Shown here one piece after another: positions 17,135 to 25,156 of a stretch of DNA of 64,000 nt. The stretch's first letter is position 1, and each line of letters begins with the position of its first letter. The position numbers were made by a program, and so were the translations under genes. Below the pieces are notes generated by a model that saw nothing but the letters and a program-made list of their open reading frames with translations, had not been told where the DNA came from and did no database searches. The DNA is from Desulfuribacillus stibiiarsenatis (GTDB lineage Bacteria; Bacillota; Bacilli; Desulfuribacillales; Desulfuribacillaceae), in contig NZ_MJAT01000036.1 in NCBI RefSeq assembly GCF_001742305.1, positions 119,561-183,560 of the forward strand. Direction: 5' to 3'.

Positions 17135-18060
17135 TGGATAATTTATTAGTTATCATTGGGCCAACGGCAGTTGGGAAATCTAAATTAGGTGTTGAGATTG
17201 CTAGAAAACATTACGGCGAAATCATTTCTGGAGATTCTATGCAGGTTTATAAGGAATGTAACATAGGTACTGCTAAGGTTAGTATTGATGAAATGCAGGG
17301 TATTCCACATCACCTCATAGACGTAATAGACCCACGGGAGGATTTTTCCGTTGCTCGATTTAAGGAAATGGTCCCACCTATTATTTCCGACATTCATAAA
17401 CGGGGGAAGTTGCCTTGTTTAGTCGGCGGTACTGGACTATATGTACAATCTTTAATTGATGACTACGGCTTTACGGACGTACAAAGGTCAGATATTTACC
17501 GTGGAGAGTTGGAGTTAGTTATGCAAGAGAAGGGTGAAAGAGTGCTCTTCGAGATGTTGCAAGTACAAGATCCTGAATCAGCTATCAAAATTCACCCAAA
17601 TGATACAAAACGTATTATGCGAGCATTAGAAGTATATCATCTCACAGATGGTAAGAAACTCTCATCTTTAGCTCATAAAAAAGAATCACCATATAATCTT
17701 TTGTATATTGGATTAAATATGGAACGTTCTAAATTATATCAAATTATTAATCAAAGAGTTGACATTATGATACAAAAGGGGCTGGTGGAAGAAGTACGAT
17801 TTTTATTAAATAATGGAATATCTGAGACTAGCAATGCAATGCAAGGAATTGGATACAAGGAAATCATTCCGTATATAAAAGGTGAAATAGGTCTAGAGGA
17901 ATGTGTAGAAACACTTAAAATGAATACTCGTCGTTTTGCCAAGAGGCAATTGACATGGTTCAGACGTGACCCTAGAATTCAATGGTTTCATGTGGATGAG
18001 ATGGATTGGTCTACAATAGTTGAAAAAATTGATGTGCTTATTGCAGGAAAGTTTAACTAA
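17134..18060 (+). CDS. miaA: tRNA dimethylallyltransferase MiaA
   Basis: A 308-residue enzyme that transfers dimethylallyl to N6 of A37, the substrate for MiaB. The P-loop is IIGPTAVGKSKLG, followed by SGDSMQVYKECNIGTAK, HHLIDVIDPREDFSVARF, LVGGTGLYVQSLID and RRFAKRQLTWFRRDPRIQWF, all typical. ATG 17134 lies 10 bases after GGAGG and overlaps the preceding stop (TAATG). An ATG at 17128 is too close to the ribosome site. The downstream neighbour is hfq, as in many bacteria. Confidence 0.96.
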   Translation: MDNLLVIIGPTAVGKSKLGVEIARKHYGEIISGDSMQVYKECNIGTAKVSIDEMQGIPHHLIDVIDPREDFSVARFKEMVPPIISDIHKRGKLPCLVGGTGLYVQSLIDDYGFTDVQRSDIYRGELELVMQEKGERVLFEMLQVQDPESAIKIHPNDTKRIMRALEVYHLTDGKKLSSLAHKKESPYNLLYIGLNMERSKLYQIINQRVDIMIQKGLVEEVRFLLNNGISETSNAMQGIGYKEIIPYIKGEIGLEECVETLKMNTRRFAKRQLTWFRRDPRIQWFHVDEMDWSTIVEKIDVLIAGKFN

Positions 18061-18115
18061 TTAGAGAATATACATAATAAGTATAAAAAAAAGAAATGCG
18101 GAGGGATACGCGATT

Positions 18116-18349
18116 ATGACAACGAAGCAAATAATTATTCAAGATGTTTTTCTTAATCAATTACGAAAAGAAAATATTCCTGTAACTATATATTTAGTGA
18201 ATGGATTTCAAATTCGTGGATTAATTCGTGGTTTTGACAATTTTACGGTTATTATTGAAGCAGAAGGAAAACAGCAGCTAGTATATAAGCATGCAATTTC
18301 TACATTCATTCCTTCCCGTAATATTAATTTACAACAAGAGCTTAACTAA
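18116..18349 (+). CDS. hfq: RNA chaperone Hfq
   Basis: A 77-residue Hfq. Sm1 covers [39 protein letters not shown] and Sm2 is [13 protein letters not shown] (YKHAIST is the signature). The tail is very short, as in Gram-positive Hfq. It forms a hexameric ring that pairs small RNAs with mRNAs. GGAGGG lies nine bases before ATG 18116. It follows miaA with 55 bases between and is closed by a strong terminator. Confidence 0.97.
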   Translation: MTTKQIIIQDVFLNQLRKENIPVTIYLVNGFQIRGLIRGFDNFTVIIEAEGKQQLVYKHAISTFIPSRNINLQQELN

Positions 18350-18366
18350 TTAAAAGATTAAATTAG

Positions 18367-18405
18367 AATGCAGACAGCGATTTCCAATCGGTCTGCATTT
18401 CTTTT
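18367..18405 (+). terminator. Terminator after hfq
   Basis: ATGCAGAC (18368-18375) pairs with GTCTGCAT (18391-18398), followed by TTCTTTTT. Confidence 0.88.
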
Positions 18406-18484
18406 TAATTAAAATATATCTTTTACTATCATAACGACATTGATTATAATAGATGCATATCACACGAGAAAGGAACTTATAAGA

Positions 18485-19405
18485 ATGTCATTATATCATG
18501 TTCTTGGTGCTAAACAATTTAATCGATTAGAGTTAGAAGAGATCATTAGAATATCAGAAGATATGGAAGAAATCGAGAAAAATGGAGGCTCTAATCTTTA
18601 TTCCAATAAAGTTATGACTACTTTATTTTTCGAACCTAGTACTCGTACTCGTTTATCTTTTGAGTCAGCTATGTGTAGACTCGGAGGAAAGATTATTGGT
18701 ACAGAAAACGCAGCGCAATTTTCTTCAGCCATTAAAGGTGAAACAATTGAAGATTCAATTCGTGTTATTTCTAATTATTGTGATGTAATTGTTATACGTC
18801 ATACAGAAATTGGTGCGGCTAACCGGGCTGCCGATGTAGCGACAGTACCAATTATAAATGCTGGTGACGGGGCAGGAGAACATCCTACACAAGCGCTTCT
18901 TGATTTATATACAATCAAGAAAGAGCTTGGTTATGTGGATGGTCTTTCAATCGCCATGGTTGGTGATTTAACGTATGGTAGAACCGTACATTCGCTTTCT
19001 TATCTGCTATCGTATTTCAATAATATCAAAATTTATTATACAGCACCTGAAAATGTGCAGATTCCGCAATATGTAAAGAAGTTTTTAGAAGAAAAAGGAG
19101 TATGGTATCAGGAAGTAGATGATTTAAACTCGATTGCATCAAAAATTGATGTCTTGTACCAGACGAGAATACAGAAAGAGAGATTTCCAACTATTGAAGA
19201 TTATCAATTGGCTAGTGGAAAATATGTTGTGGATAAAGGTTTATTGGACAAGCTCAAGTCAAATAGCGTGATATTACATCCACTTCCGAGAGCTGGAGAA
19301 ATCGAGATAGAGGTTGATCAGGATCATCGTGCTGGTTATTTTCGACAGGCGAGAAACGGATTGTACGTAAGGATGGCATTGCTACATAAGTGTTTTAAAA
19401 GCTGA
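18485..19405 (+). CDS. pyrB: Aspartate carbamoyltransferase catalytic subunit
   Basis: A 306-residue ATCase that joins carbamoyl phosphate and aspartate in pyrimidine synthesis. Carbamoyl-phosphate motifs are FEPSTRTRLSFE and GEHPTQALLDLYTI, and the aspartate domain has VILHPLPRAGEIE. The GDLTYGRTVHSL motif is of the E. coli/archaeal class rather than the GDIxHSRVARS form I associate with B. subtilis PyrB. ATG 18485 follows AAAGGAAC; an upstream in-frame TTG at 18440 lacks a ribosome site. It stands alone, away from any pyr operon, with no PyrR-type leader visible and no pyrI nearby. Confidence 0.94.
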   Translation: MSLYHVLGAKQFNRLELEEIIRISEDMEEIEKNGGSNLYSNKVMTTLFFEPSTRTRLSFESAMCRLGGKIIGTENAAQFSSAIKGETIEDSIRVISNYCDVIVIRHTEIGAANRAADVATVPIINAGDGAGEHPTQALLDLYTIKKELGYVDGLSIAMVGDLTYGRTVHSLSYLLSYFNNIKIYYTAPENVQIPQYVKKFLEEKGVWYQEVDDLNSIASKIDVLYQTRIQKERFPTIEDYQLASGKYVVDKGLLDKLKSNSVILHPLPRAGEIEIEVDQDHRAGYFRQARNGLYVRMALLHKCFKS

Positions 19406-19417
19406 AAAACATAAAAG

Positions 19418-19503
19418 AAACCTTGGCTTCGCCAAGCTTTAGCGAAGAGATAGCCTTAGTTACGCTAATACTATCAACATTAAATTTATAAATTTTGATA
19501 ATG
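19418..19503 (+). repeat. Palindromic intergenic repeat, copy A
   Basis: CCTTGGCTTCGCCAAG followed by CTTTAGCGAAGAGATAGCC and TTAGTTA. GGCT pairs with AGCC and TTCGC with GCGAA, giving the long hairpin; CTTGGC/GCCAAG is the competing short hairpin. An AT-rich tail with TATCAA/TTGATA pairing follows (19471-19501). It lies between convergent pyrB and pepF. Confidence 0.7.
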
Positions 19504-19504
19504 C

Positions 19505-19548
19505 AAAAAAGAAGCAGCAGATGTAATACATTCTGTTGCTTCTTTTTT
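19505..19548. terminator. Bidirectional terminator between pyrB and pepF
   Basis: GAAGCAGCAG (19511-19520) pairs with CTGTTGCTTC (19533-19542) with one G.T, flanked by A6 on the left and T6 on the right, so it can serve both convergent genes. Confidence 0.85.
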
Positions 19549-19555
19549 GTTCGCC

Positions 19556-21385
19556 TTATAATTCGTTTTCTATATCTTTTAATAAATTTGCTAATATATC
19601 GGTATACATATCAAATTCTTTTATTGCAGCCTTAATCGGTTCAGCAGATGTCATATCAATGCCAGCGACTTTTAGAAGCTCTATCGGATCTTTGGAACTT
19701 CCACTTGATAGAAACTCTAGATATTTTTTAACTGCTTCGTCACCGTCTTGTAGAATCTTACGTGCTAATGCAGTGGCAGCAGAATAGCCAGTAGCATATT
19801 GGTACACGTAAAAATTGTAATAAAAATGAGGAATACGAGCCCACTCTAACGCAATATCTTTGTCAACGATGACAACTGCGCCATAAAAACTTTGGTTGAT
19901 TTTATAATATATTTCAGACAAATCTTCGCTAGTTAAAGCATCCCCTTGCTCTAATGCTTCATGAATGACTTTTTCGAATTCTGCAAATAATGTTTGGCGG
20001 AAAATTGTAGTCCGGAAGCCTTCTAAATAATGGTTAACGAGATACGCTTTTAATTTTTTATCTTCAGTTTTTTGGAACAAATAATGGAAGAGCAATGTTT
20101 CATTGACCGTTGAGGCAACCTCCGCAACAAAAATAACGTATTCTGAAGTAGCAAATGGTTGTTCTTGCTTTGAATAATAGCTATGTAAAGAATGTCCCAA
20201 TTCATGGGCAAGTGTAAATACAGAATTGATATTCTCCTGGTAATTTAGCAAGATATATGGGGGAGTGTTATGGGTTCCCCAAGAATAAGCTCCACTTGTT
20301 TTACCTTCGTTTTCATAAACGTCAATCCATCGTTCCTGAAAAGCCTTTTGAATGATTGAAATATACTCATTCCCTAATGGTCGAAACGCTTGTTCCATAT
20401 ATTCACACGCTTGTTCATACGATATAGAGAACTGAACATTGGGTACCATAGGAACATATAAATCATACATATGTAATTCATCCAGCTTTAATTGCTGTTT
20501 TCGTAATGACAAGTATTTATGAAGTACAGGGAGCGACTCGTTTATTGTTGAAATTAAATTCGTATATACTTCTACAGGGATTTCATTTGGCTTCAAAGCA
20601 GCTTGTAAAGAGTTGTCGTATTTTCTCACGCGCGCGGTAAACACGTCAGTTTTTAAATGAGCATTGATAATCGTGGCAAAGGTATTTATGTATTTGCTGT
20701 AGGTAGTATACATAGCTTGGAATGCATCTTTACGGACACGTTGGTCGTAGCTTTCTAGAAATTGAATGAACCTACCATGACTTAACTTTCTCTCATTACC
20801 ATTTTCATCTTTCACTATAGGGAATTCTATATCGCTATCTGATAAGACACTGAAAATGTTTTCAGGTCCTTGAAAAAGAGCACTTGCCTCAGAAATAATA
20901 GCCTCTTCTTTATCAGACAAAATATGTTGTCGATGGTTTTTAATTTTGTCAAAATATCGTTGATATTTTTTGAGCTCATTAGATTGTGATATAAAGGACT
21001 CTATTTGTTCGAAATGTTCAAGTATCTCAGGCTCTACAAAAGAGAATTTAGTTTCCACTTCAGTACTTAAATGTTGTGCACGATCAAAAAGCCCACGGTA
21101 TTTGAGACCTTTTGTATTTTCATCCCACTTCATTTTGGAATATGTATACAGTTGTCCTGTTCCAATCATAATCTTTTCACGCATTGTCAAGAATTCGACA
21201 AGTGAATCAATAGAGTGATTTAGCGAACCTATGTATGTATCAATTTTAGGTAAAAGCTGTTTAACTTCATCATATTGAGCTTCCCAAGCCCCATCATCTG
21301 TAAAAAAATTGGTTAAATCCCATTTATATTTGTCTTCGATTGTCTCTCTTTTAGGAACTGCCACTTGTTGTTGTTTGTTATCCAA
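19556..21385 (-). CDS. pepF: Oligoendopeptidase F (M3 family)
   Basis: A 609-residue zinc metallopeptidase that degrades short peptides in the cytoplasm. The catalytic motif is ELGHSLHSYYS within HELGHSLH (HExxH), with the downstream Glu in the VAEVASTVNETLL segment. The N-terminal helical domain and the full M3B length are present. The start is TTG 21385, with GAGGAGG eight bases upstream on the minus strand; no competing ATG is close. It is transcribed convergently with pyrB and divergently from a small membrane protein gene. Confidence 0.94.
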   Translation of the reverse strand: MDNKQQQVAVPKRETIEDKYKWDLTNFFTDDGAWEAQYDEVKQLLPKIDTYIGSLNHSIDSLVEFLTMREKIMIGTGQLYTYSKMKWDENTKGLKYRGLFDRAQHLSTEVETKFSFVEPEILEHFEQIESFISQSNELKKYQRYFDKIKNHRQHILSDKEEAIISEASALFQGPENIFSVLSDSDIEFPIVKDENGNERKLSHGRFIQFLESYDQRVRKDAFQAMYTTYSKYINTFATIINAHLKTDVFTARVRKYDNSLQAALKPNEIPVEVYTNLISTINESLPVLHKYLSLRKQQLKLDELHMYDLYVPMVPNVQFSISYEQACEYMEQAFRPLGNEYISIIQKAFQERWIDVYENEGKTSGAYSWGTHNTPPYILLNYQENINSVFTLAHELGHSLHSYYSKQEQPFATSEYVIFVAEVASTVNETLLFHYLFQKTEDKKLKAYLVNHYLEGFRTTIFRQTLFAEFEKVIHEALEQGDALTSEDLSEIYYKINQSFYGAVVIVDKDIALEWARIPHFYYNFYVYQYATGYSAATALARKILQDGDEAVKKYLEFLSSGSSKDPIELLKVAGIDMTSAEPIKAAIKEFDMYTDILANLLKDIENEL

Positions 21386-21592
21386 GGCTATACCTCCTCA
21401 AAAGTTATATATTAACTGACATACATCATATACATTTCAATGGAAAAACACAATCATTGCAACCTACTACTAGTACAAAAATAGTAACATGATACTATTA
21501 TAATTTAACTAAAAAGAATGTTGCCTAATGTGTCTAATATCATTATTATTAGTATTATGAAGAAAACTTTAGCGATATAAGTGGGTGAAAAC

Positions 21593-21760
21593 ATGTTTGT
21601 AGTCTTCCTGGTATTATTTATTATCTTCCACATTTTCCTATTCGTTTTTCCAAGGGTGGTATTTACGAAAAATGTTGACCCATCGAGTCAGCAGTTAATG
21701 TTCGTTAGACTGGCTGCATTTACAATGGTTGTAATAGGGATTGCAACGATTTATTATTAA
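21593..21760 (+). CDS. Small two-helix membrane protein
   Basis: A 55-residue ORF beginning MFVVFLVLFIIFHIFLFV. It has one hydrophobic segment at residues 1-20, a short polar loop (RVVFTKNVDPSSQQL) and a second hydrophobic segment at about 37-55 (LAAFTMVVIGIATIYY). GTGGGTGA lies about seven bases before the ATG. A terminator follows. No family was recognised. The clean ribosome site, its own terminator and the hydrophobic design support a real gene. Confidence 0.6.
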   Translation: MFVVFLVLFIIFHIFLFVFPRVVFTKNVDPSSQQLMFVRLAAFTMVVIGIATIYY

Positions 21761-21783
21761 TCATAGCTTTGCATTTTTTATAA

Positions 21784-21820
21784 AAAGAGTTTACAGTATT
21801 GTTGTAAATTCTTTTTTTAT
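21784..21820 (+). terminator. Terminator after the small membrane protein gene
   Basis: AAGAGTTTACA pairs with TGTAAATTCTT (one G.T), loop GTATTGT, followed by a T-run. Confidence 0.75.
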
Positions 21821-21865
21821 TTCTTATATTATAACGAATACTTTGATTATATTAGGAGAGTTCGA

Positions 21866-22795
21866 GTGAATATACATATGAAAGGCAAATGGTTAACATT
21901 TGTATTAACAGATGAGGATGCTGGTCAATCTTTAGAACAAATACTAAAAGATAAAATGTCCTTATCAGGGCGATCCATTCAAAGGCTCACTCGTATGAAG
22001 GGTATTTTTGTAAATCAAAAAAAAGCTTTCCTTGAAAAGAAATTAAAAACGCATGACGAGATTAAAGTACGAGTGGAAGAAAGCAATCCTAATATACCAA
22101 TATTTAATCGTACAATTGAAGTGATGTATGAAGACGAATGGATTTTGGTCATTAATAAAGCTCCAGATTTAAAAGTCTATCCAACTCACGCAAATGATGT
22201 ACAAACGTTAGCAAATGCAATTCAGTTCTATTATCAGTCGCAAAAAAGACAAGCTGGCATTCATTTAGTCCATAGATTAGATACTGGGACATCTGGCGCT
22301 ATTATGGTCGCTAAAAATAGCTATGCCCACCAATTATTTGACAAAGAACTGAAAAATAATAGAATCTCTAGAACATATATTGCTATAATAGAAGGAGCCA
22401 TTCAGGAAGAAGTAGATACTATTAACTTGCCTATTGATCGATGTCCAACGCATCAAACAAAGCGATGTGTATCTAAGAATGGAGAAGAAGCAATCACTCA
22501 TTATCAATGTTTAGGGAAAACGAAAGATTATTCTATTGTTAAAATTCAAATAGAAACTGGAAGAACCCACCAAATTCGTGTTCATTTTGCACACTTAGGT
22601 CATCCGGTAGCAGGTGATCGCCTTTATGGAAGTACCAACAGAAATATTACTCGACAAGCATTACACGCTTATCAGTTGCAATGGACACACCCGATAGACG
22701 ATAGGAAACAATGTATTTCTGCAAAAATTCCTGCAGATATTCAAAAGCTTGCTCAGCATATAGAGATGACTGAAATACTAGAGAGACTAGAATAA
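21866..22795 (+). CDS. RluA-family pseudouridine synthase
   Basis: A 309-residue RNA pseudouridine synthase. HRLDTGTSGAIMVAKN holds the catalytic Asp, and GRTHQIRVHFAHLGHPVAGDRLYG is the second family motif. The N-terminus (GQSLEQILKDKMSLSGRSIQRLTRMKGIFVNQ) has the pattern of an S4-like RNA-binding domain. The exact rRNA or tRNA target cannot be told from sequence. GTG 21866 is seven bases after TTAGGAGAG and is preferred to an in-frame ATG at 21878. The next gene starts 20 bases after the stop with its own ribosome site. Confidence 0.9.
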   Translation: MNIHMKGKWLTFVLTDEDAGQSLEQILKDKMSLSGRSIQRLTRMKGIFVNQKKAFLEKKLKTHDEIKVRVEESNPNIPIFNRTIEVMYEDEWILVINKAPDLKVYPTHANDVQTLANAIQFYYQSQKRQAGIHLVHRLDTGTSGAIMVAKNSYAHQLFDKELKNNRISRTYIAIIEGAIQEEVDTINLPIDRCPTHQTKRCVSKNGEEAITHYQCLGKTKDYSIVKIQIETGRTHQIRVHFAHLGHPVAGDRLYGSTNRNITRQALHAYQLQWTHPIDDRKQCISAKIPADIQKLAQHIEMTEILERLE

Positions 22796-22815
22796 TTACG
22801 TAGCGGAGGTTGGTT

Positions 22816-23445
22816 ATGTTAAAAGTAGCCATCATTGATGGACAAGGTGGAGGAATCGGAAAGGTATTAACTGAGCACATTCGAAAAGCACTAGGTGAAG
22901 AGGTATATCTAGTGGCCCTAGGTACGAATGCATTGGCTTCTTCTGTTATGTTAAAAGCGGGGGCAAATGAAGGTGCTTCTGGAGAAAATGCAATTGCTCG
23001 TGGAATTGCCCATGTGGATGTTGTCATTGGACCAATAGGGATTGTAATCCCACATTCATTTCTAGGTGAGATTACTCCAAGTATTGCGAGCATAATAGCT
23101 TGTTCTAAACCATACAAGATTTTAATTCCGTTAACGAGAGGAAATTACTCGTTGGTAGGATTAAATAATGAACCACTTCCACATTTAGTAAAAGAATCTA
23201 TCGAGATTTTGTATCAATATATTGATAATATTAAGAGTAAGGAGGGGTCTGGCATGTGCGAAGCAAATGCTTATATTATTAAAGATGGCAAAGAAGAGTT
23301 GCTGCTAGAACGAGTGGATAAAATAGTTCCCCACGAAGATGGGATCTTCTTAAAAAATATTTTTGGAGAACAGAAGATCGTTAAAGCTTCTATTAAAGAA
23401 ATGGCTCTCGTCAATCACAAGATTATTCTAGAACCAATATCTTAA
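22816..23445 (+). CDS. DUF3842 protein fused in frame to a CooT-family nickel-binding domain
   Basis: A 209-residue frame. Residues 1-~140 are a DUF3842 protein (AIIDGQGGGIGKVL, then VDVVIGPIGIV), of unknown role. Residues 147-209 are a complete CooT-family protein starting MCEANAYII. These two are normally separate neighbouring genes as I know them. Here no stop separates them: the frame reads IDNIKSKEGSGMCEA. The join still contains AAGGAGG at 23239-23245, eight bases before the internal ATG 23254, so both a fusion and a free CooT could be made. ATG 22816 has GGAGG six bases upstream. Confidence 0.8.
   Translation: MLKVAIIDGQGGGIGKVLTEHIRKALGEEVYLVALGTNALASSVMLKAGANEGASGENAIARGIAHVDVVIGPIGIVIPHSFLGEITPSIASIIACSKPYKILIPLTRGNYSLVGLNNEPLPHLVKESIEILYQYIDNIKSKEGSGMCEANAYIIKDGKEELLLERVDKIVPHEDGIFLKNIFGEQKIVKASIKEMALVNHKIILEPIS
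23254..23445 (+). CDS. CooT-family protein from an internal start (candidate)
   Basis: Internal initiation at ATG 23254 would give a 63-residue CooT-like protein, MCEANAYI to the shared stop. In characterised CooT proteins Cys2 is the nickel ligand, so an authentic N-terminus after Met matters; here Cys2 is kept. The ribosome site AAGGAGG with eight-base spacing is as good as that of any gene in the window. It overlaps the longer fused frame completely. Whether the free form is made needs protein or ribosome-profiling data. Confidence 0.55.
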   Translation: MCEANAYIIKDGKEELLLERVDKIVPHEDGIFLKNIFGEQKIVKASIKEMALVNHKIILEPIS

Positions 23446-23476
23446 ATAACATAACAAATAGATAATTCAGTATACA

Positions 23477-23501
23477 AACTTCACGAATGTGAAGTTTTTT
23501 T
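23477..23501 (+). terminator. Terminator after the DUF3842-CooT frame
   Basis: AACTTCAC, loop GAAT, GTGAAGTT followed by T-run. Confidence 0.9.
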
Positions 23502-23515
23502 CATTTCTGGGCAAT

Positions 23516-23544
23516 CACCTATTACTTCGTTGATACATAAGATA
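23516..23544 (+). promoter_or_regulatory. Candidate mother-cell sigma promoter of spoVK
   Basis: CATAAGATA (23536-23544) fits CATAnnnTA of sigma-K, with CACC (23516-23519) 16 bases upstream as the AC-type -35. A sigma-E reading is also possible. The start would be near 23551, about 20 nt before spoVK. Confidence 0.35.
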
Positions 23545-23571
23545 ATATACGAACTGAGGTGTGGGGTGAAT

Positions 23572-24588
23572 ATGTTGAAAAAACAGGATACTTTGATTGA
23601 AAGAGGGATGAAAACAATATTAGACCAATACGAAACTGGCAAAATCAATTTAGCTGAAACCATGCGTTTCCTCAATCATGATCAATCCATACAAAATGTA
23701 AATTTAGATATACCAAATACTTCGATTCAAGAAATATATCAGGAACTGGACCAATTAATTGGATTAGCAGAAGTAAAAAGTTTAGTGAGGGAAATCTTTT
23801 CTTTTTTACAAATACAAAATCAGCGCAAATTGAATGGTCTTCTATCTGATGCGCTTGTTTTACACATGATTTTTAAAGGTAATCCAGGCACAGGAAAAAC
23901 AACTGTTGCAAGGGTGTTTGGACGAATGTTTAAGGAAATGAATATCTTATCGAAAGGCCATATGATTGAAGTTGAGCGTGCTGATCTGGTTGGTGAATAT
24001 ATTGGTCACACAGCTCAGAAGACTAGAGAACAAATAAAAAAAGCTCTTGGTGGAATATTATTTATAGATGAAGCCTATTCTTTAAATCGTGGCGGCGAGA
24101 AGGACTTTGGGAAAGAAGCAATTGATACATTAGTAAAGGGCATGGAAGATTACAAAAACGAATTTATTCTTATTTTAGCTGGATATTCTGAGGAAATAGA
24201 TAATTTTCTTATGTCAAATCCCGGGTTGCCATCTCGATTTCCTATCAATATAAATTTTCCTGACTATACAATAACTGAGCTTATGGACATCGCAGAATTA
24301 ATGTTGGAGGAGCGACAATATAAGTTTACTTTTAAAGCTCGACTAAAACTACGCAACCAACTAGAAAGAAACCACCAACTTCGAAATCAGAACTTTAGTA
24401 ATGCCAGATTTGTTCGTAATCTTATTGAAAAGGCTATTCGCAAGCAAGCGACACGTTTGATAAGAGAAAACCAGGCAAGTCTTTTAAGTAGAAGCGAATT
24501 AATGATGATTTCTGATCTAGATATTGAAACCACAGGAGGGACTTCTAATGATAGAATTCTTAATTACCGGGAGAAAAGAAGTTGGTAA
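23572..24588 (+). CDS. spoVK: Stage V sporulation protein K (CbbX-type AAA ATPase)
   Basis: A 338-residue AAA+ ATPase. Walker A is FKGNPGTGKTTVARVFGR (about residue 100), Walker B is GILFIDEAYSLNRGG, and the arginine-containing sensor is SNPGLPSRFPININFPDY; these are CbbX/SpoVK hallmarks. SpoVK is needed for late spore maturation in B. subtilis; its substrate is not known. ATG 23572 is preceded by GAGGTGTGGGGTG. Its 3' end overlaps the next gene by 41 bases. The order spoVK then hflX (ynbA), ynbB and glnRA is that of B. subtilis except for the extra GTPase gene. Confidence 0.9.
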   Translation: MLKKQDTLIERGMKTILDQYETGKINLAETMRFLNHDQSIQNVNLDIPNTSIQEIYQELDQLIGLAEVKSLVREIFSFLQIQNQRKLNGLLSDALVLHMIFKGNPGTGKTTVARVFGRMFKEMNILSKGHMIEVERADLVGEYIGHTAQKTREQIKKALGGILFIDEAYSLNRGGEKDFGKEAIDTLVKGMEDYKNEFILILAGYSEEIDNFLMSNPGLPSRFPININFPDYTITELMDIAELMLEERQYKFTFKARLKLRNQLERNHQLRNQNFSNARFVRNLIEKAIRKQATRLIRENQASLLSRSELMMISDLDIETTGGTSNDRILNYREKRSW

Positions 24589-25156
24589 GACACTTTTTAT
24601 GTTGCAGTTTTCAGAGTATATTGCTAAAGAAAACGGATATGATTGTTTATATCAATCCTCAAAAGGCGTTCAATTACGAAAAATATCGGACATAGGTAAT
24701 GCAATTAAAATTTACAATGAGGATATCGGAAAGAACAATCTTCCTAAGAGTATAACAATGTCTACTCACTCTAAAGATAAATTATTAAAATTCACTGATA
24801 CGTATGGTTTAATTGATGGAATACAGTATAATAGCATAGATAGACAAAATATTAAAACCTCCCTTCAAGCTATCATGGAATGTGATAATTTAATCCATAT
24901 TATTGATCATAATAACCTTGATAAAAAGAGTTTAGACCCTATTGATTTAGAGCTATACAATATAGGTAAGCAAAAGCGATTTTATATGATGTTAATAAAC
25001 AAGACAGATTTAGAAAAAACAATGCTTAAATTTCAAGACTATAAGAAAAAAACTAAATTACCAATTCACCCTATTTCATCAATATATAAAGAAGGTTTTT
25101 TCCATGTATTTCAGCAAATTAAAACAGTCATGCAACAACCATTGTTAGGTAGGTGA
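24548..25156 (+). CDS. Small GTPase-like P-loop protein between spoVK and hflX
   Basis: A 202-residue protein not recognised by name. It has G1 TGRKEVGKTLF (residues 6-16), a G3-like DTYG in KFTDTYGLIDG, and G4 NKTD in LINKTDLEK, so it is likely a GTPase. A Ras-like length without extra domains suggests a soluble regulator. GGAGGG is seven bases before ATG 24548. It overlaps spoVK by 41 bases and hflX by four, so it is translated with both. This tight coupling implies a role in sporulation or ribosome-linked GTPase work, which is inference. Confidence 0.72.
   Translation: MIEFLITGRKEVGKTLFMLQFSEYIAKENGYDCLYQSSKGVQLRKISDIGNAIKIYNEDIGKNNLPKSITMSTHSKDKLLKFTDTYGLIDGIQYNSIDRQNIKTSLQAIMECDNLIHIIDHNNLDKKSLDPIDLELYNIGKQKRFYMMLINKTDLEKTMLKFQDYKKKTKLPIHPISSIYKEGFFHVFQQIKTVMQQPLLGR

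Noticed and set aside
22647..23117. 156-codon open frame on the minus strand across the pseudouridine synthase and DUF3842 genes
   Set aside because: It is opposite two well-recognised coding regions and has no ribosome site or family likeness.
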